From NCBI GenBank assembly GCA_947631145.1, contig CANRKF010000008.1:1-42313 (forward strand): a stretch of 42,313 nt of DNA. Reading direction: 5' to 3'. This document shows, in pieces, positions 1-7,518 of the stretch. This DNA comes from an uncultured Clostridia bacterium. GTDB lineage: Bacteria > Bacillota > Clostridia > TANB77 > CAG-508. The notes below the pieces were generated by a model. The model was given only the letters and a program-made list of their open reading frames with translations. It made no database searches and was not told the DNA's origin. The position numbers and the translations under genes are program-made. The stretch's first letter is position 1, and each line of letters begins with the position of its first letter.

Positions 1-1365
1 TTTTACAGAGGAGGTTCTACTACATATTGTGCAGGAGGAAAATGGTGTATAAGGCATGATCACTCAGACTACAAATCTGTAGAAAGAATTAAAGGCTTTT
101 TTAATTTTGCAGTAAGAGTAAATAAAAACGGTGTACATGTAGATGATGGAGAAACAGGTGGGGGTTCAACAACAGAACCAACGCCAGAAGGTCCACAGAA
201 AAATGCAATAGCAAAAGAGTATGGAAAAAAGCAAGGAGCAAATACAAAAGTATCAGATGAAAATCCAGCTGGAGAAAAAGACATGTGGATACCACAAGGA
301 TTTACAGTATTAGATCCTGAACAAAACAAAGATATAAAATATAAAGATGAAAATAATCCAAAAATAAATGAAGGAATAGTAATATCAGACTCAGTAGATA
401 GTACAGGAAAAAGTACAGGAAATGAATTCGTATGGGTGCCAGTAGAAAATATAAATGACATGGTATATTGCCAAGATCATCCAAATGATGGCACAATAAG
501 TTACAATGGAGCAGAAAATAAATTAGAATGTTCACAGTGTAAAACTACAGGAACGCAAGAAACCAAACTTGCAGGGAAACTGTATGCTGATTCTTCTTCA
601 GATAACGACTTCGACGAGAATAGTCCTCAAATAGGTTATAATACATCAGCAAAAGATGATTATTTAGACATAAGAGAGCCAGATGTTTTAACGGGATGGG
701 GTTATAATGCTGGTAAATTTGATGACAATGCAGAAAATTTAAAAATAGTATTAAAAAATTATATAGATGGAAATGATGAGAATACTTTTAAAGATCAATT
801 ACAACAAGAATTTAATGAAATGGCAGAAAGTGTAGGAAAGTATAAAGGATTTTACATAGGAAGATATGAAACAAGTAATTTAAGTAATGATGGAGCAACA
901 TATGACGATGTCACACAAGGACAAGTAGTAAAAACAACAGAAGAAAATAACAAAATAAGTAATGCAAATTGGTATAGACAATATGTAAGTAATAAGAAAA
1001 TAGGAAGTAGTTATATAGGTGTAGCAACAACAGGTATGATATGGGGAAGTCAATGGGATGCAACAATGAAATGGTTTTTAAATTGTGGTGGAGAAACTGC
1101 AGAATTTGTAAAAGATGCAACAGGTAAAGGAAACTTTGAAAGCGATGTGTGGTTGGGTACGTTGTTAATCCCTACGGGTTCTAATGGAGCTTATGCAGTA
1201 AATAACATATATGATATGGCTGGAAATGTTCTGGAATGGACTATGGAATGCGAGGGTGGTGATGGGTTGACACACGATGCGTCACAATTTCGAATTGCAA
1301 GAAATTCCCTAGGGACGTGTTTCAAGAGAAGAATCAGTTCCCCTAATGACGCTGATAGAGAATGA
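1..1365 (+). CDS. Secreted/surface protein with tandem FGE-like (C-type lectin fold) domains, 5' partial
   Basis: The reading frame is open from base 1, so the ATG at 283 used by the ORF track is internal. Residues encoded by 1-120 (FYRGGS ... GFFNFAVRV) are the end of one FGE/SUMF1-type domain. A Gly/Thr/Pro-rich linker follows, then a second domain carrying FVWVPV, GFYIGRYE, IWGSQWDATMKW and NIYDMAGNVLEWT, which match the repeats in the two prepilin-FGE paralogues in this window. Known family members are extracellular C-type-lectin-fold domains or formylglycine-generating enzymes. The catalytic Cys pattern is not evident, so a binding role is more likely. The C-terminus is odd: where paralogues read RGGS ... 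GFRVVLY, this gene reads ARNS ... ADRE-stop. The same frame continues after the TGA as GSRTIKYLNK to a TAA at 1396-1398, so the tail looks nonsense-truncated by about 10 residues. The N-terminus and any prepilin leader lie outside the window. Confidence 0.8.
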   Translation, partial: FYRGGSTTYCAGGKWCIRHDHSDYKSVERIKGFFNFAVRVNKNGVHVDDGETGGGSTTEPTPEGPQKNAIAKEYGKKQGANTKVSDENPAGEKDMWIPQGFTVLDPEQNKDIKYKDENNPKINEGIVISDSVDSTGKSTGNEFVWVPVENINDMVYCQDHPNDGTISYNGAENKLECSQCKTTGTQETKLAGKLYADSSSDNDFDENSPQIGYNTSAKDDYLDIREPDVLTGWGYNAGKFDDNAENLKIVLKNYIDGNDENTFKDQLQQEFNEMAESVGKYKGFYIGRYETSNLSNDGATYDDVTQGQVVKTTEENNKISNANWYRQYVSNKKIGSSYIGVATTGMIWGSQWDATMKWFLNCGGETAEFVKDATGKGNFESDVWLGTLLIPTGSNGAYAVNNIYDMAGNVLEWTMECEGGDGLTHDASQFRIARNSLGTCFKRRISSPNDADRE

Positions 1366-1553
1366 GGTTCTCGAACAATTAAGTATTTAAATAAGTAACT
1401 TATTTGGATGATATTGTTAGCTCCAAAGTGAGGGTAATAGAAAACACTATAGATAGGGTTGTTCCTCAAGGGAAAATGTATTTAGCCAGGGAATGGTAGA
1501 AATGCCTAATTCTACTCGACGTTCGTCAAGTAAAAATTTGTATAAACCCCACC
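1366..1553. other. Post-stop tail of FGE gene and unexplained spacer
   Basis: The first 33 bases are the in-frame remnant of the FGE domain after the TGA, ending in TAA at 1398. The rest is less AT-rich than typical spacers here, with small stem-loops such as cgacgttcg and a run of GC-containing words. I see no ORF with an SD and no match to the 3' elements behind the other two FGE genes. It could hold a 3' UTR structure. Confidence 0.35.
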
Positions 1554-1581
1554 TTGACTTTTAATAAAATTATAGTATAAT
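1554..1581 (+). promoter_or_regulatory. Sigma-A promoter for small membrane protein
   Basis: TTGACT (1554-1559) and TATAAT (1576-1581) are 16 bp apart. They lie 33 bp before an SD-preceded ATG at 1614. Confidence 0.65.
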
Positions 1582-1613
1582 AGAAGTATAGTAAAAATGA
1601 AGGAGATAAGCAA

Positions 1614-1781
1614 ATGATAGCAAAAATTTGGAAAAAAGTATTATTATTTGTTTTAATTATAGCCTGTTTATTTAATATAGTTAACAAAATAGTTCATAAA
1701 GCATCAATGAAAGAAGAAGTAAGCGCATCAGCACAATATGTACAAGAAAAATTAAAAAGTGAACAAAGCATCAATCAATAA
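1614..1781 (+). CDS. Small single-pass membrane protein (55 aa)
   Basis: This ORF is missing from the track because of its length. It starts at ATG 1614 behind AAGGAG with a consensus promoter just upstream. The product begins MIAKIWKKVLLFVLII: a short basic start, one hydrophobic segment (about residues 8-26) and a polar, Lys/Glu/Gln-rich tail that could be a short helix. I do not recognise a family. It stands alone between the FGE gene and rpmE. The good promoter and SD argue that it is real; function unknown. Confidence 0.6.
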   Translation: MIAKIWKKVLLFVLIIACLFNIVNKIVHKASMKEEVSASAQYVQEKLKSEQSINQ

Positions 1782-1907
1782 TTAAGCAAAAAGAAAATAA
1801 ATGTAAAAGTAAGAATAAATTAGTAATTAAAAAATATAGGCTAAATAAAAAATTAAATACAATTAAAAAATATATCCATAAAAAATGCAAATTAAAAGCT
1901 AAAATAC

Positions 1908-1936
1908 TTGAAATTAAAATAAAACTATGTTAAAAT
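1908..1936 (+). promoter_or_regulatory. Extended -10 promoter for rpmE
   Basis: TTGAAA (1908-1913), 17 bp spacer, then TGtTAAAAT with the -10 at 1931-1936. It is 45 bp before rpmE, and AAAGGAGAGG precedes the ATG. Confidence 0.6.
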
Positions 1937-1980
1937 AAATAACAGTGTTTATGAATAAATAAAGGAGAGGTGAATACAAA

Positions 1981-2181
1981 ATGAAAGAAGGAATACATCC
2001 AAACTATACAGAAGCTACAATCACATGCGCTTGTGGAAACGTTATGAAAACAAATTCTACAAAAGCAGATATGAAAGTTGATGTTTGTTCAAAATGTCAT
2101 CCATTCTGGACAGGAAACTTAAAAAGAGAAACAACTGGTGGTAGAGCAGATAAATTTAAGAAGAAATATGGAATTCAATAA
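1981..2181 (+). CDS. rpmE: 50S ribosomal protein L31, zinc-binding type
   Basis: At 66 aa it has the usual length for bacterial L31. It has the start MKEGIHPNY, then CACG and [10 protein letters not shown], which supply the Cys residues of the zinc-binding (C+) form, and the conserved end [13 protein letters not shown]31 sits at the bridge between the 30S head and the 50S central protuberance; the C+ form can act as a zinc reserve replaced by a C- paralogue in zinc limitation. It is monocistronic here: own extended -10 promoter, good SD (AAAGGAGAGG) and a strong hairpin-plus-T terminator about 110 bp downstream. Confidence 0.97.
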   Translation: MKEGIHPNYTEATITCACGNVMKTNSTKADMKVDVCSKCHPFWTGNLKRETTGGRADKFKKKYGIQ

Positions 2182-2288
2182 TACAATTATTTTTTCGAAA
2201 TTTATATTAAATTTATATTAACTAAAAGTAGCAAATAAACCAATATTAATAACTAAAACCAAAACTTTTAATCAAAAAGAAATTAAAA

Positions 2289-2327
2289 AAATTAGTATAA
2301 AATATTCACTTTTATACTAATTTTTTT
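2289..2327 (+). terminator. Intrinsic terminator of rpmE
   Basis: A perfect 14-bp stem AAATTAGTATAAAA / TTTTATACTAATTT with a 7-nt loop is followed by a run of T. A and T on both flanks mean it could also work in reverse. Confidence 0.85.
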
Positions 2328-2397
2328 ATGACATTTTTGCTATTGCCAAAACCTTTAAACTATTATAAAATATATAAGTATTTATATGGCCGTATAA

Positions 2398-2501
2398 CAC
2401 TTAACCTTATAATTTATTAATTAAGAATTATGAACATTTAACTTTATAAATTATTAATTAGAAATTATGAATTACTTAACTTTATAATTTATAAGAAAAA
2501 T
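2398..2501. repeat. Minisatellite, ~37-38 bp unit, about 2.7 copies
   Basis: Units beginning ttaac(c/t)ttataa occur at about 2401, 2438 and 2476, with shared tails of the form ttattaatta-gaattatgaa. It fills the rpmE-miaB gap, which shows no ORF with an SD. Confidence 0.65.
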
Positions 2502-2550
2502 ACAAATATAAATTATATTCAATAGCCATAACAAATTGGAGGAATTAAAA

Positions 2551-3960
2551 TTGACTAAAATAGAAGTAAAACAAGAATTAGAAAACATAGAAAAAGTTGC
2601 CAAAATAAATGAAGGAAAAAATTTAAAATATAGCATTTTAACAATGGGATGCCAGCAAAATGAAAACGATTCAGAAAAATTAAGTGGCATTATAGAAAAA
2701 ATGCATTATACCAAAACAGAAAACTTATCAGAAAGTGATTTAATAGTATTTAATACCTGCTGTGTTAGAGAAAATGCAGAAGATAAATTATTTGGAAAGT
2801 TGGGCGAAGTAAAAAAATATAAAGAGGAAAAAGGAACCATTATTGCAATAGGTGGTTGCATGATGCAAGAAAAGCATATTGTAGAAAAATTAAAAGAAAG
2901 CTATCCATTTTTTGATATTGTATTTGGAACACACACGCTTCATAATTTCCCAACAGATTTATTAAAAGTATTAGAAAATAGAAAAAGAATAGAAGATATT
3001 TTAGATATAGATGGAGAAGTTATAGAAGGTTTACCCATAAAAAGAGAAGATAACATCAAAGCTTCTGTAACTATTATGAATGGATGCAATAATTTTTGTA
3101 GTTATTGTATAGTACCATATGTAAGAGGAAGAGAAAGAAGTAGGCTTCCAAAAGATATTCTAGAAGAAATAAAAGGTTTAGCAAAAGAAGGCTATAAAGA
3201 AATAACTTTACTTGGACAAAATGTCAATTCATATTTAAAAGTAGAAAAAGAAAAGAATATCTTTTTTGAAGAATATGAAGGTGTAAATTCTTTTGCAACA
3301 CTACTTAGAGCCATAAATAAAATAGATGGAATAGAAAGAATACGTTTTATATCTCCACATCCAAAAGACTTTACAGATGATGTAATAGAAGCAATTCGAG
3401 ACTGTGAAAAAGTATGTAAATTAGTACACTTGCCACTTCAATCAGGAAGTTCAAATATTTTAAAAGTAATGAATAGAAAATATACCAAAGAGCAATATTT
3501 AAGCTTAGTGAAAAAAATGAGGAATATTATACCAAATGTTTCTTTTAGCACAGATATTATAGTTGGCTTTCCGGGTGAAACAGAAAAAGACTTTAGCGAA
3601 ACCTTAGATGTTGTAGAAAAAGTAAAATTCGAGCAGGTATATATGTTTATATATTCTAGAAGAGTTGGCACTCCGGGTGATAAAATGGAAAATCAAATTC
3701 CGGAAGAAATAAAGCACGAACGCTTTAATAGGTTAAAAAGGTTAGTGGAAAATCAAATAGCAGAAAGAAATAAAGAATATGTAGGAACAACTCAAGCTGT
3801 ATTAATAGAAGGAAAAAGTAAAACAAATGAGCAAATGCTAACAGGTAGAACAGATTCAAATAAAGTAGTAGTTTTAGAAGGCTCAGAAGCCTTAATAGGC
3901 AAAATGGTAAATTTACAAATTGTTTCAGAACATATGTGGTATTTAAAAGGAGAGATTTAG
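2551..3960 (+). CDS. miaB: tRNA-2-methylthio-N6-dimethylallyladenosine synthase MiaB
   Basis: This radical-SAM methylthiotransferase adds the 2-methylthio group to i6A37 of tRNAs reading UNN codons. The N-terminal UPF0004 domain has its three cluster Cys (MGCQQNENDSE, NTCCVRENAEDK, IGGCMMQE). The radical-SAM CxxxCxxC is in NGCNNFCSYCIVPYVRGRERSR. A C-terminal TRAM domain ends near HMWYLKGE. Length (469 aa) is typical. The track starts at TTG 2536, but that TTG overlaps the SD GGAGG; TTG 2551, 8 bases after GGAGG, is the better start. mutS follows 154 bp later, the usual Firmicute miaB-mutS order. Confidence 0.95.
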   Translation: MTKIEVKQELENIEKVAKINEGKNLKYSILTMGCQQNENDSEKLSGIIEKMHYTKTENLSESDLIVFNTCCVRENAEDKLFGKLGEVKKYKEEKGTIIAIGGCMMQEKHIVEKLKESYPFFDIVFGTHTLHNFPTDLLKVLENRKRIEDILDIDGEVIEGLPIKREDNIKASVTIMNGCNNFCSYCIVPYVRGRERSRLPKDILEEIKGLAKEGYKEITLLGQNVNSYLKVEKEKNIFFEEYEGVNSFATLLRAINKIDGIERIRFISPHPKDFTDDVIEAIRDCEKVCKLVHLPLQSGSSNILKVMNRKYTKEQYLSLVKKMRNIIPNVSFSTDIIVGFPGETEKDFSETLDVVEKVKFEQVYMFIYSRRVGTPGDKMENQIPEEIKHERFNRLKRLVENQIAERNKEYVGTTQAVLIEGKSKTNEQMLTGRTDSNKVVVLEGSEALIGKMVNLQIVSEHMWYLKGEI

Positions 3961-4114
3961 TAAATAGAAATTAAAATTAAGTTTATTAAAGAATAACACT
4001 GGAATTTAAGTTTATTTATGCAAGCAAGAAATTATGCAAAGCACTGAATTTTAAACTTATTAGCTTTATGAAAAAATTATAAATATTTTTAAAGAAAGAA
4101 AGGAAGCAATAAAT

Positions 4115-6727
4115 ATGGCAGAATATACACCAATGATGCAACATTATTTGCAAACAAAAGAGCAATATAAAGATTGTATTTTATTCTATCGTTTAGGTGA
4201 TTTCTATGAAATGTTTTTTGATGATGCAATAACTACTTCAAGAGAATTGGAGCTAACATTAACAGGAAAAGATTGTGGGCAAGAAGAAAGAGCCCCTATG
4301 TGTGGAATTCCTTTTCATGCTGCAGAAACCTATATTGCAAGATTAATTGAAAAAGGTTATAAAGTAGCTATTTGTGAACAATTAGAAGATCCAAAATTTG
4401 CCAAAGGAATGGTAAAAAGAGATGTTATTCGTGTAGTAACACCCGGAACTGTTATGGAATCTAATTTGTTAGAAGAAAAGAAAAATAATTATATAATGTC
4501 TATTTACAAAAATGGACTATATTATGGACTTGCTGTATGCGATTTAACTACAGGCGATTTTAAAACCACACAAATAAAGGAGCAAAACAATTTTGTAGCT
4601 TTAATAGATGAAATTTCAAGATATTCTCCAGCAGAAATTGTAGCAAATAACATGTTTTATAATTCAACAGAAGAAATTAATAAAATAAGAGAAAGATTTT
4701 CTGTATATATTTCTATGCTAAATGAAGAAAGCTTTAATACAGACTATGAAGCCTTTAATTTAAAATACGATGTAATAGATGAAAACGGTCAAAAAATAGA
4801 AAATATGCAAGAGCAACTATTTTGCATAGCAGCAAGTAATGGATTAATGTCATATTTAAAGCAAACACAAAAAAGTGAATTAGATTATATTCATAAAATT
4901 GTATTATATAGTATTACACATTATATGAACTTAGATATTAATGCAAGAAGAAACTTGGAAATTACTGAAAAATTAAGAGATAAAAGCAAAAAAGGTACAC
5001 TTTTATGGGTATTAGATAAAACCTCAACATCTATGGGCGGAAGACTTCTTAGAAGATGGCTAAATGATCCATTAATTGATATATTTAAAATTAATGAAAG
5101 ATTAGGAGCTGTTAAAGAATTAAAAGAAGATATTATTTTAAGAGGAGATGTAGTAGAAGCCCTAAAAAAAGTATATGATATTGAAAGGCTAGCTAGTAGA
5201 ATTTCTTATGGTAGTGCAAATGCAAGAGATTTAATATCACTTAAAAACTCTGCAAAACAATTACCAACAGTAAAACAAACTTTATCTACCGTAGAAGCAC
5301 CTTTACTAAAACAACTATATGAAAACTTAGATACTTTAGAAGATATATATGAAATTATAGATAATTCCATTATAGAAGATCCACCAATTGGTGTAAAAGA
5401 AGGTGGAATTATAAAACAGGGGTATAACGAAGAAATAGATCATTTAAAAGAAGCAACTACAAATGGAAAATCTTGGGTATTATCTTTAGAAGCAAAAGAA
5501 AGAGAAAAAACAGGCATAAAAGGTTTAAAAGTTGGATTTAACAAAGTATTTGGTTATTTTATAGAAGTTACAAAATCAAATTTATCTATGGTGCCAGAAA
5601 GCTACATTAGAAAGCAAACTTTAGCTAATTGTGAAAGATATGTAACAGAAGACTTAAAAAAAGTAGAAAATGAAATTTTAGGTGCTGAAGAAAAAGTTGT
5701 TAACCTAGAATATAATGTTTTTTGTGATATAAGAGATAAAATAAAAAATCAAATAGATAGAGTACAATTATCTGCTAGCATAATAGCTACTTTAGATGTT
5801 CTTTGTTCTTTAGGAACAGTAGCTTATGAAATGAATTATGTAATGCCAATAGTAGATAATAGTGGTGTAATAGATATTAAAGAAGGACGCCATCCTGTTA
5901 TAGAAAAAATTTTGCCTGCTGGCAGTTTTGTAGAAAATGATACATATTTAGATAAAGATAGCAACAGATTAGCAATTATTACAGGACCTAATATGGCTGG
6001 TAAATCTACATATATGAGACAAGTAGCATTAATTACCTTAATGGCTCAAATGGGAAGCTTTGTTCCAGCATCTTATGCAAGAATAGGCGTAGTAGACAAA
6101 ATATATACTAGAGTTGGTGCTTCAGATGATTTAAGTATGGGGCAAAGTACCTTCATGGTAGAAATGATGGAAGTAGCTAGTATTTTAAAAGAAGCAACAA
6201 GCAATAGCTTAGTTATTTTAGATGAAATAGGAAGAGGAACATCTACTTATGATGGACTTTCTATTGCGTGGGCAGTAGCAGAATACATATGCGATAAAGA
6301 AAAATGCGGTGCTAAAACTTTATTTGCAACACATTATCACGAATTAACATCACTAGAAGAAAAATTAGATGGTGTAAAAAATTATTCTATTGCAGTTAAA
6401 GAAAAAGGAGAAGACATTGTTTTTTTAAGAAAAATAGTATCTGGTGGAACAGATGAAAGCTATGGTGTTCATGTAGCAAAACTTGCAGGAGTTCCACAAG
6501 TTGTTACAAAACGTGCAAATGAAATATTAAAAACTTTAGAAAGAAAAAGTATATTAAATAATAAAGCTGAAGAAAAAGAAAACAAGAAAGTAGCAAGTGG
6601 ACAACTTGATTTATATAATTATAAATTAGCTGAAATTGCACATGAATTAGATAAAGTTAACTTAAATGAGTTAACTCCAATAGATGCCTTAAATACATTA
6701 GTAAAAATGAAAGAAAAAGTGGGGTAG
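4115..6727 (+). CDS. mutS: DNA mismatch repair protein MutS
   Basis: Mismatch recognition ATPase, 870 aa, standard MutS1 length. The N-terminal mismatch-binding domain has the Phe-X-Glu motif in RLGDFYEMFFDDA. Connector, lever and clamp domains follow, then the ATPase with Walker A TGPNMAGKST (near residue 621), Walker B LVILDEIGRGTSTYDG and the HYHEL signature. The C-terminal stretch is Lys/Glu-rich with DLYNYKLAEIA. The start is set by the family N-terminus and an upstream AAAGAAAGGAAG. mutL, often next to mutS, is absent here; an intrinsic terminator and a foreign-looking small gene follow instead. Confidence 0.97.
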   Translation: MAEYTPMMQHYLQTKEQYKDCILFYRLGDFYEMFFDDAITTSRELELTLTGKDCGQEERAPMCGIPFHAAETYIARLIEKGYKVAICEQLEDPKFAKGMVKRDVIRVVTPGTVMESNLLEEKKNNYIMSIYKNGLYYGLAVCDLTTGDFKTTQIKEQNNFVALIDEISRYSPAEIVANNMFYNSTEEINKIRERFSVYISMLNEESFNTDYEAFNLKYDVIDENGQKIENMQEQLFCIAASNGLMSYLKQTQKSELDYIHKIVLYSITHYMNLDINARRNLEITEKLRDKSKKGTLLWVLDKTSTSMGGRLLRRWLNDPLIDIFKINERLGAVKELKEDIILRGDVVEALKKVYDIERLASRISYGSANARDLISLKNSAKQLPTVKQTLSTVEAPLLKQLYENLDTLEDIYEIIDNSIIEDPPIGVKEGGIIKQGYNEEIDHLKEATTNGKSWVLSLEAKEREKTGIKGLKVGFNKVFGYFIEVTKSNLSMVPESYIRKQTLANCERYVTEDLKKVENEILGAEEKVVNLEYNVFCDIRDKIKNQIDRVQLSASIIATLDVLCSLGTVAYEMNYVMPIVDNSGVIDIKEGRHPVIEKILPAGSFVENDTYLDKDSNRLAIITGPNMAGKSTYMRQVALITLMAQMGSFVPASYARIGVVDKIYTRVGASDDLSMGQSTFMVEMMEVASILKEATSNSLVILDEIGRGTSTYDGLSIAWAVAEYICDKEKCGAKTLFATHYHELTSLEEKLDGVKNYSIAVKEKGEDIVFLRKIVSGGTDESYGVHVAKLAGVPQVVTKRANEILKTLERKSILNNKAEEKENKKVASGQLDLYNYKLAEIAHELDKVNLNELTPIDALNTLVKMKEKVG

Positions 6728-6733
6728 AACATT

Positions 6734-6774
6734 TGCCGTGCAATATATTTATATATTGTGTACCGGCATTTTAT
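6734..6774 (+). terminator. Terminator after mutS
   Basis: Outer stem TGCCG / CGGCA encloses CAATATA / ATATTG, followed by ttttattt. It lies 7 bases past the mutS stop. Confidence 0.7.
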
Positions 6775-6893
6775 TTAAGATGCAACAAAAAATTAAAAAA
6801 AATAAATGAAATGCTTTACAAGAAAAGCGAAAAGTAGTAAAATAAAACTTATGATAGCAATGCTATCAAAAACATCAAGAAGGAGACCATATT

Positions 6894-7067
6894 ATGCAAA
6901 ACAACAAGGTGCATGCCAGAACGAACAACAACAGCAGGGAGAAGAAAACCAAAAAGGAAAACCAGTGCATCCACCGGGAAGACTGCGTTCTGCCTGAGTG
7001 CGGAACGGCTAGGTGTGGCTCCGCTAAGCGGTGCCGTTCCTTCAAGTCGCCGGTAAAAAATAAATAA
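6894..7067 (+). CDS. GC-rich Cys/Lys/Arg mini-protein (57 aa), probably acquired
   Basis: The track shows a different frame (6806-6997), but this ATG has the better signal: AAGGAGA ends 7 bases upstream. The product begins MQNNKVHARTNNNSREKK, is very basic, and has five Cys in its second half (C25, C31, C36, C41, C47), compatible with a metal knuckle or nucleic-acid binding. No family is recognised. Codon use (CGG, GCC, CTG, TCG, CCG) is quite unlike the flanking AT-rich genes. The coding DNA contains GGAACGGC / GCCGTTCC with an inner CCGC-taa-GCGG hairpin, and a strong GC hairpin lies just after the stop. Composition suggests horizontal transfer. It could instead be a structured RNA with a chance ORF. 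Confidence 0.45.
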   Translation: MQNNKVHARTNNNSREKKTKKENQCIHREDCVLPECGTARCGSAKRCRSFKSPVKNK

Positions 7068-7073
7068 TATGGA

Positions 7074-7105
7074 AGGCCGGTGGGTTTTAGTTAACCTACC
7101 GGCCT
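7074..7105 (+). terminator. Strong GC hairpin after mini-protein gene
   Basis: AGGCCGGTGGGTT pairs with AACCTACCGGCCT (13 bp, one G-U pair) around a 6-nt loop. The 3' side is ctcttctggg, only weakly T-rich, so it may be a non-canonical terminator or the end of a mobile unit. Confidence 0.6.
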
Positions 7106-7199
7106 CTTCTGGGTTAAAATAAAGAAATAATTATTTTTTCTCTGCTCTATAAATTGTAAAGGGCAAAATAACAAAGAAAAACTTAAAAGGAGAAGTAAC

Positions 7200-7355
7200 A
7201 TGGAAAAGCTAAAAAATTTTTTATCAATTTTGTTAACTATAGTAATTATAGGAGTTCTATTATATTTTGCAATTTGTAATAATTCAGAAAAAAGTTTAGA
7301 AGATACAAGTGGTTTAACACAAATTGTAGGACATACTCATAATGAGATTATGTAG
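7200..7355 (+). CDS. Small single-pass membrane protein (51 aa)
   Basis: Too short for the track. The ATG follows AAAAGGAGAAGTAAC, a strong SD. The product begins MEKLKNFLSILLTIVIIG, with one membrane segment (about residues 6-27), then a Cys-Asn-Asn and a short polar tail ending GHTHNEIM. The His-X-His near the end and the position before a P1B metal ATPase make a metal-related role possible, but that is inference. No family is recognised. The gap to the ATPase (7356-7518) is an A-rich stretch repeating gcaaaataag words. Confidence 0.5.
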   Translation: MEKLKNFLSILLTIVIIGVLLYFAICNNSEKSLEDTSGLTQIVGHTHNEIM

Positions 7356-7518
7356 AAAAGTCTAAGATGAATATATAAATTTAGAAAAAAAGAGAGGCTA
7401 GCAAAATAGAAATTACAGAAAAGCAAGAAACGAGAGCAAAATAAGAAAAGTTAGCAAAATAAGAGAAATTTAGTAATAAAAGAAGAATTAGTAATGCAAG
7501 AAAGGAAAACAATATAAA

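Noticed and set aside
1363-1365. TGA as a recoded sense codon in the left-edge gene
   Set aside because: Other genes here (cysE, the signal peptidase) end in TGA at family-expected positions, so TGA is a normal stop.
6806-6997. 63-aa track ORF before the ATPase
   Set aside because: It has no SD and overlaps the SD-preceded ORF 6894-7067 in another frame.
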